From: Candidatus Zhuqueibacterota bacterium 4484_87
GTDB lineage: Bacteria > Zhuqueibacterota > Zhuqueibacteria > Thermofontimicrobiales > Thermofontimicrobiaceae
DNA: 6,475 nt
Assembly (NCBI GenBank): GCA_002085355.1
Contig: NATN01000271.1
Location: 1 to 6,475, forward strand
Direction: 5' to 3'
Part shown: positions 5,026-6,475 of the stretch, piece by piece
Numbering within the stretch: position 1 is the first letter of the stretch
Layout of the letters: every line of letters begins with the position of its first letter
Made by a program: the position numbers and the translations under genes
Notes under the pieces: model-generated
Seen by the model: the letters and a program-made list of their open reading frames with translations, nothing else
Databases searched by the model: none
Told to the model about the DNA's origin: nothing

Positions 5026-6333
5026 TTAGAAGTAATAGCCAATGCCTACACTTGCGGCAAGGATATTCATGTGGTGCGTACCTGGTTGTTCATAGCCGTT
5101 TTCAAAAGGTATCTCTCTATCCTGTCCCATTAAATATTCCATACCGAAGTCGAGACTGATTTTTCCGAAGCAGTAGCTGCCGCCGAAAGTGATGGCGTTG
5201 TAAGTAATGCTCGGGAAAATGATATTTGTCGTCTTATCCGGAGCCGGAGCCGGATCATGATAGAAACCAGCGCGCAGAGCCACCGAAGGCGCTACTTTGT
5301 ACTGAGCGCCGAAACGGATTTGAGTTGCATCTTCCCAATTCATGTGCATGACATTTTGTCCCTGCTGGTCAACTTGCTGGTCCCACACAGGATCTTTGTA
5401 GTCAGTTACAATTTCTTTTTCTGTATCAGACCACTGGCTGAACTGGACATCGGCGGTAATGATTAATTTGTCCATTGGCTTCAGAGCGATACCAGCACCA
5501 ACCCACAGAGGCCATGCCAGATCACGGGCATAATCTGTTTCAAAAGCGTTGTATGCCTGGAAAGCCGAATTCTTTGCTGTACCCTCGTATGAGATGGTAG
5601 TTTTTGTTTTCACAGATAATCCGAGGCTCAAAATATCAGTCGGTTTGAACAAAACGCCAAAAGAAGCGCCAAAACCCAGGCCTGAACCTGTTTCCTCGTA
5701 CTGCGCATCAACCATGCCGTCTTGACCTGGCTGCTGATTGATCGCGTCGTATGTATCCATGGGACGTTTCATGTCCATGAGACCGTAGAAAATATTCAGT
5801 GCTGCTCCTACGGAAAATTTTTCATTAACCTGATAAGCAATCACCGGGGAAATATTGAAAACTCCGATTTTGCTCATCCATTCGTATGCTGTGCCAGAGG
5901 GCCCGCTGAATGCCGCTAATTCACTCCCGTCCCATTCCGCGCCTAATCCGGCGGGGACGTAAGCAGCGATTCCGACGGTCATTTTTTCGCTGCTGCCCAG
6001 AGGCATATAAGCCATAAAATTGGGGCTGATGTAATGGTTTGCTTTTGCAGTTGCATCGATTTTGGCTCCGCCCATGGTGGCCGGGAATGTCAACTGGTAT
6101 GTGCCTTTGGGCATTACATCTGTGACAAAAAAGGCGACATAAGCCGATTTTAACTGGGCTACGCCTGCCGGATTCCAGTAAACCGCACTGTAATCATTGG
6201 CCAGCCCGATGTAAGCGCCGCCCATGCCTAATGCCCGGGTGCCGATACTGTTCAAACTCAAGCCGTTCGCCAGAACAAATGATGCTGAAAAAACGATGAT
6301 GACGAATACCAGCAACGTTGTTTTGATTCTCAT
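5026..6333 (-). CDS. OmpP1/FadL/TodX-family outer-membrane beta-barrel protein
   Basis: A 435-residue outer-membrane protein of the family that moves long-chain fatty acids and other hydrophobic compounds across the outer membrane. Residues 1-22 are a signal peptide: basic start, hydrophobic core, likely cut after VLA. The mature N-terminus has the family hallmark: GTRALGMGGAYIG (31-43) then NDYSAVYWNPAG (46-57), the plug region with the conserved NPAG. Later family-typical features are WEDATQIRFGAQY (333-345), the ALRAGFYHDPAPAPD stretch (352-366) and a C-terminal Phe for barrel insertion. The length is normal. A Shine-Dalgarno site (AGGAGG, 6343-6348) lies nine bases before the ATG. The substrate cannot be told from sequence; the symbol fadL is withheld because many members of this family are not fatty-acid importers. 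It has its own terminator and need not be tied functionally to the pilin unit. Confidence 0.95.
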   Translation of the reverse strand: MRIKTTLLVFVIIVFSASFVLANGLSLNSIGTRALGMGGAYIGLANDYSAVYWNPAGVAQLKSAYVAFFVTDVMPKGTYQLTFPATMGGAKIDATAKANHYISPNFMAYMPLGSSEKMTVGIAAYVPAGLGAEWDGSELAAFSGPSGTAYEWMSKIGVFNISPVIAYQVNEKFSVGAALNIFYGLMDMKRPMDTYDAINQQPGQDGMVDAQYEETGSGLGFGASFGVLFKPTDILSLGLSVKTKTTISYEGTAKNSAFQAYNAFETDYARDLAWPLWVGAGIALKPMDKLIITADVQFSQWSDTEKEIVTDYKDPVWDQQVDQQGQNVMHMNWEDATQIRFGAQYKVAPSVALRAGFYHDPAPAPDKTTNIIFPSITYNAITFGGSYCFGKISLDFGMEYLMGQDREIPFENGYEQPGTHHMNILAASVGIGYYF

Positions 6334-6342
6334 TGATTCCTT

Positions 6343-6348
6343 CCTCCT
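6343..6348 (-). promoter_or_regulatory. Shine-Dalgarno site of the barrel gene
   Basis: AGGAGG on the minus strand, nine bases before the ATG at 6333. It confirms the start that yields a complete signal peptide. The AT-rich stretch above it (6350-6402) carries two copies of CTTAAAT but no clear promoter. Confidence 0.75.
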
Positions 6349-6402
6349 GTGAATTGTTCAAATGATTCTTAAATTAGTTACTTAAATGAGTTAAATAGTT
6401 TA

Positions 6403-6475
6403 TTAGTCAGTTTTTCCAGTAACAGCTTTTTTGATAGATTTGTCCAGAATGGAAGGCATATTCATAAATTTCATA
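6403..6475 (-). CDS. Possible 3' end of an upstream gene (or a tiny ORF), cut by window edge
   Basis: A minus-strand frame open from the window edge ends at TAA 6403-6405 and reads MKFMNMPSILDKSIKKAVTGKTD for its last 23 codons. A second open frame ending at TGA 6407-6409 is equally possible, so I cannot tell which, if either, is coding. No family is recognisable. The 69-base gap to the barrel ATG would allow co-transcription. Confidence 0.22.
   Translation of the reverse strand, partial: MKFMNMPSILDKSIKKAVTGKTD

Noticed and set aside
4884..5159. Plus-strand open frame of 91 codons
   Set aside because: It runs through the terminator hairpin and into the 3' end of the barrel gene, and has no recognisable product.
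6361..6402. Short repeats of CTTAAAT upstream of the barrel gene as an operator
   Set aside because: Two 7-base copies in AT-rich DNA are expected by chance and have no symmetry.

Overview
All genes in this window lie on the minus strand, so transcription runs from high to low coordinates. The window holds the end of one transcription unit, ending in an OmpP1/FadL-family outer-membrane protein, followed by a unit that looks like a type IV pilus (or related type II secretion-like) locus. The organism is a Gram-negative (diderm) bacterium: there is a signal-peptide-bearing outer-membrane beta-barrel protein ending in Phe. GC content is moderate, intergenic regions are AT-rich and Shine-Dalgarno sites are clear. 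The style of the pilin-like proteins suggests a deep lineage near the FCB superphylum (Caldithrix/KSB1-like). That placement is an inference from overall impression, not from a marker gene.

Layout in transcription order. (1) 6403-6475: possible tail of an upstream gene, weakly supported. (2) 5026-6333: OmpP1/FadL-type barrel with its own strong intrinsic terminator at 4935-4972. (3) 4605-4934: AT-rich non-coding DNA holding a sigma-54-like promoter match (4645-4660). (4) 4188-4571: stand-alone CheY-like receiver protein. (5) 4074 down to 2694: three tandem paralogous small pilin-like genes, each starting MGQQQLLLI. The third has a 5-base deletion that breaks its reading frame. (6) 2463-2693: non-coding leader with two perfect inverted repeats. 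(7) 1119-2462: PilC/GspF inner-membrane platform protein with an apparently duplicated N-terminal domain. (8) 1-1119: N-terminal two-thirds of a PilB/GspE assembly ATPase, cut by the window edge just after Walker A.

Working model: the ATPase and platform protein form the motor that pulls small hydrophobic-helix subunits from the membrane into a filament or pseudopilus. The three MGQQQ proteins are the obvious subunits, although they lack the canonical prepilin leader and Glu5. The receiver protein at the head of the unit, behind a possible sigma-54 promoter, probably signals to the apparatus or to its expression. The barrel protein is in a separate unit and may be an unrelated neighbour. The most notable points are the atypical pilin family, the very recent frameshift in a copy that had been evolving under strong protein-level constraint, the doubled N-terminal domain of the platform protein, and structured RNA between the pilins and pilC.
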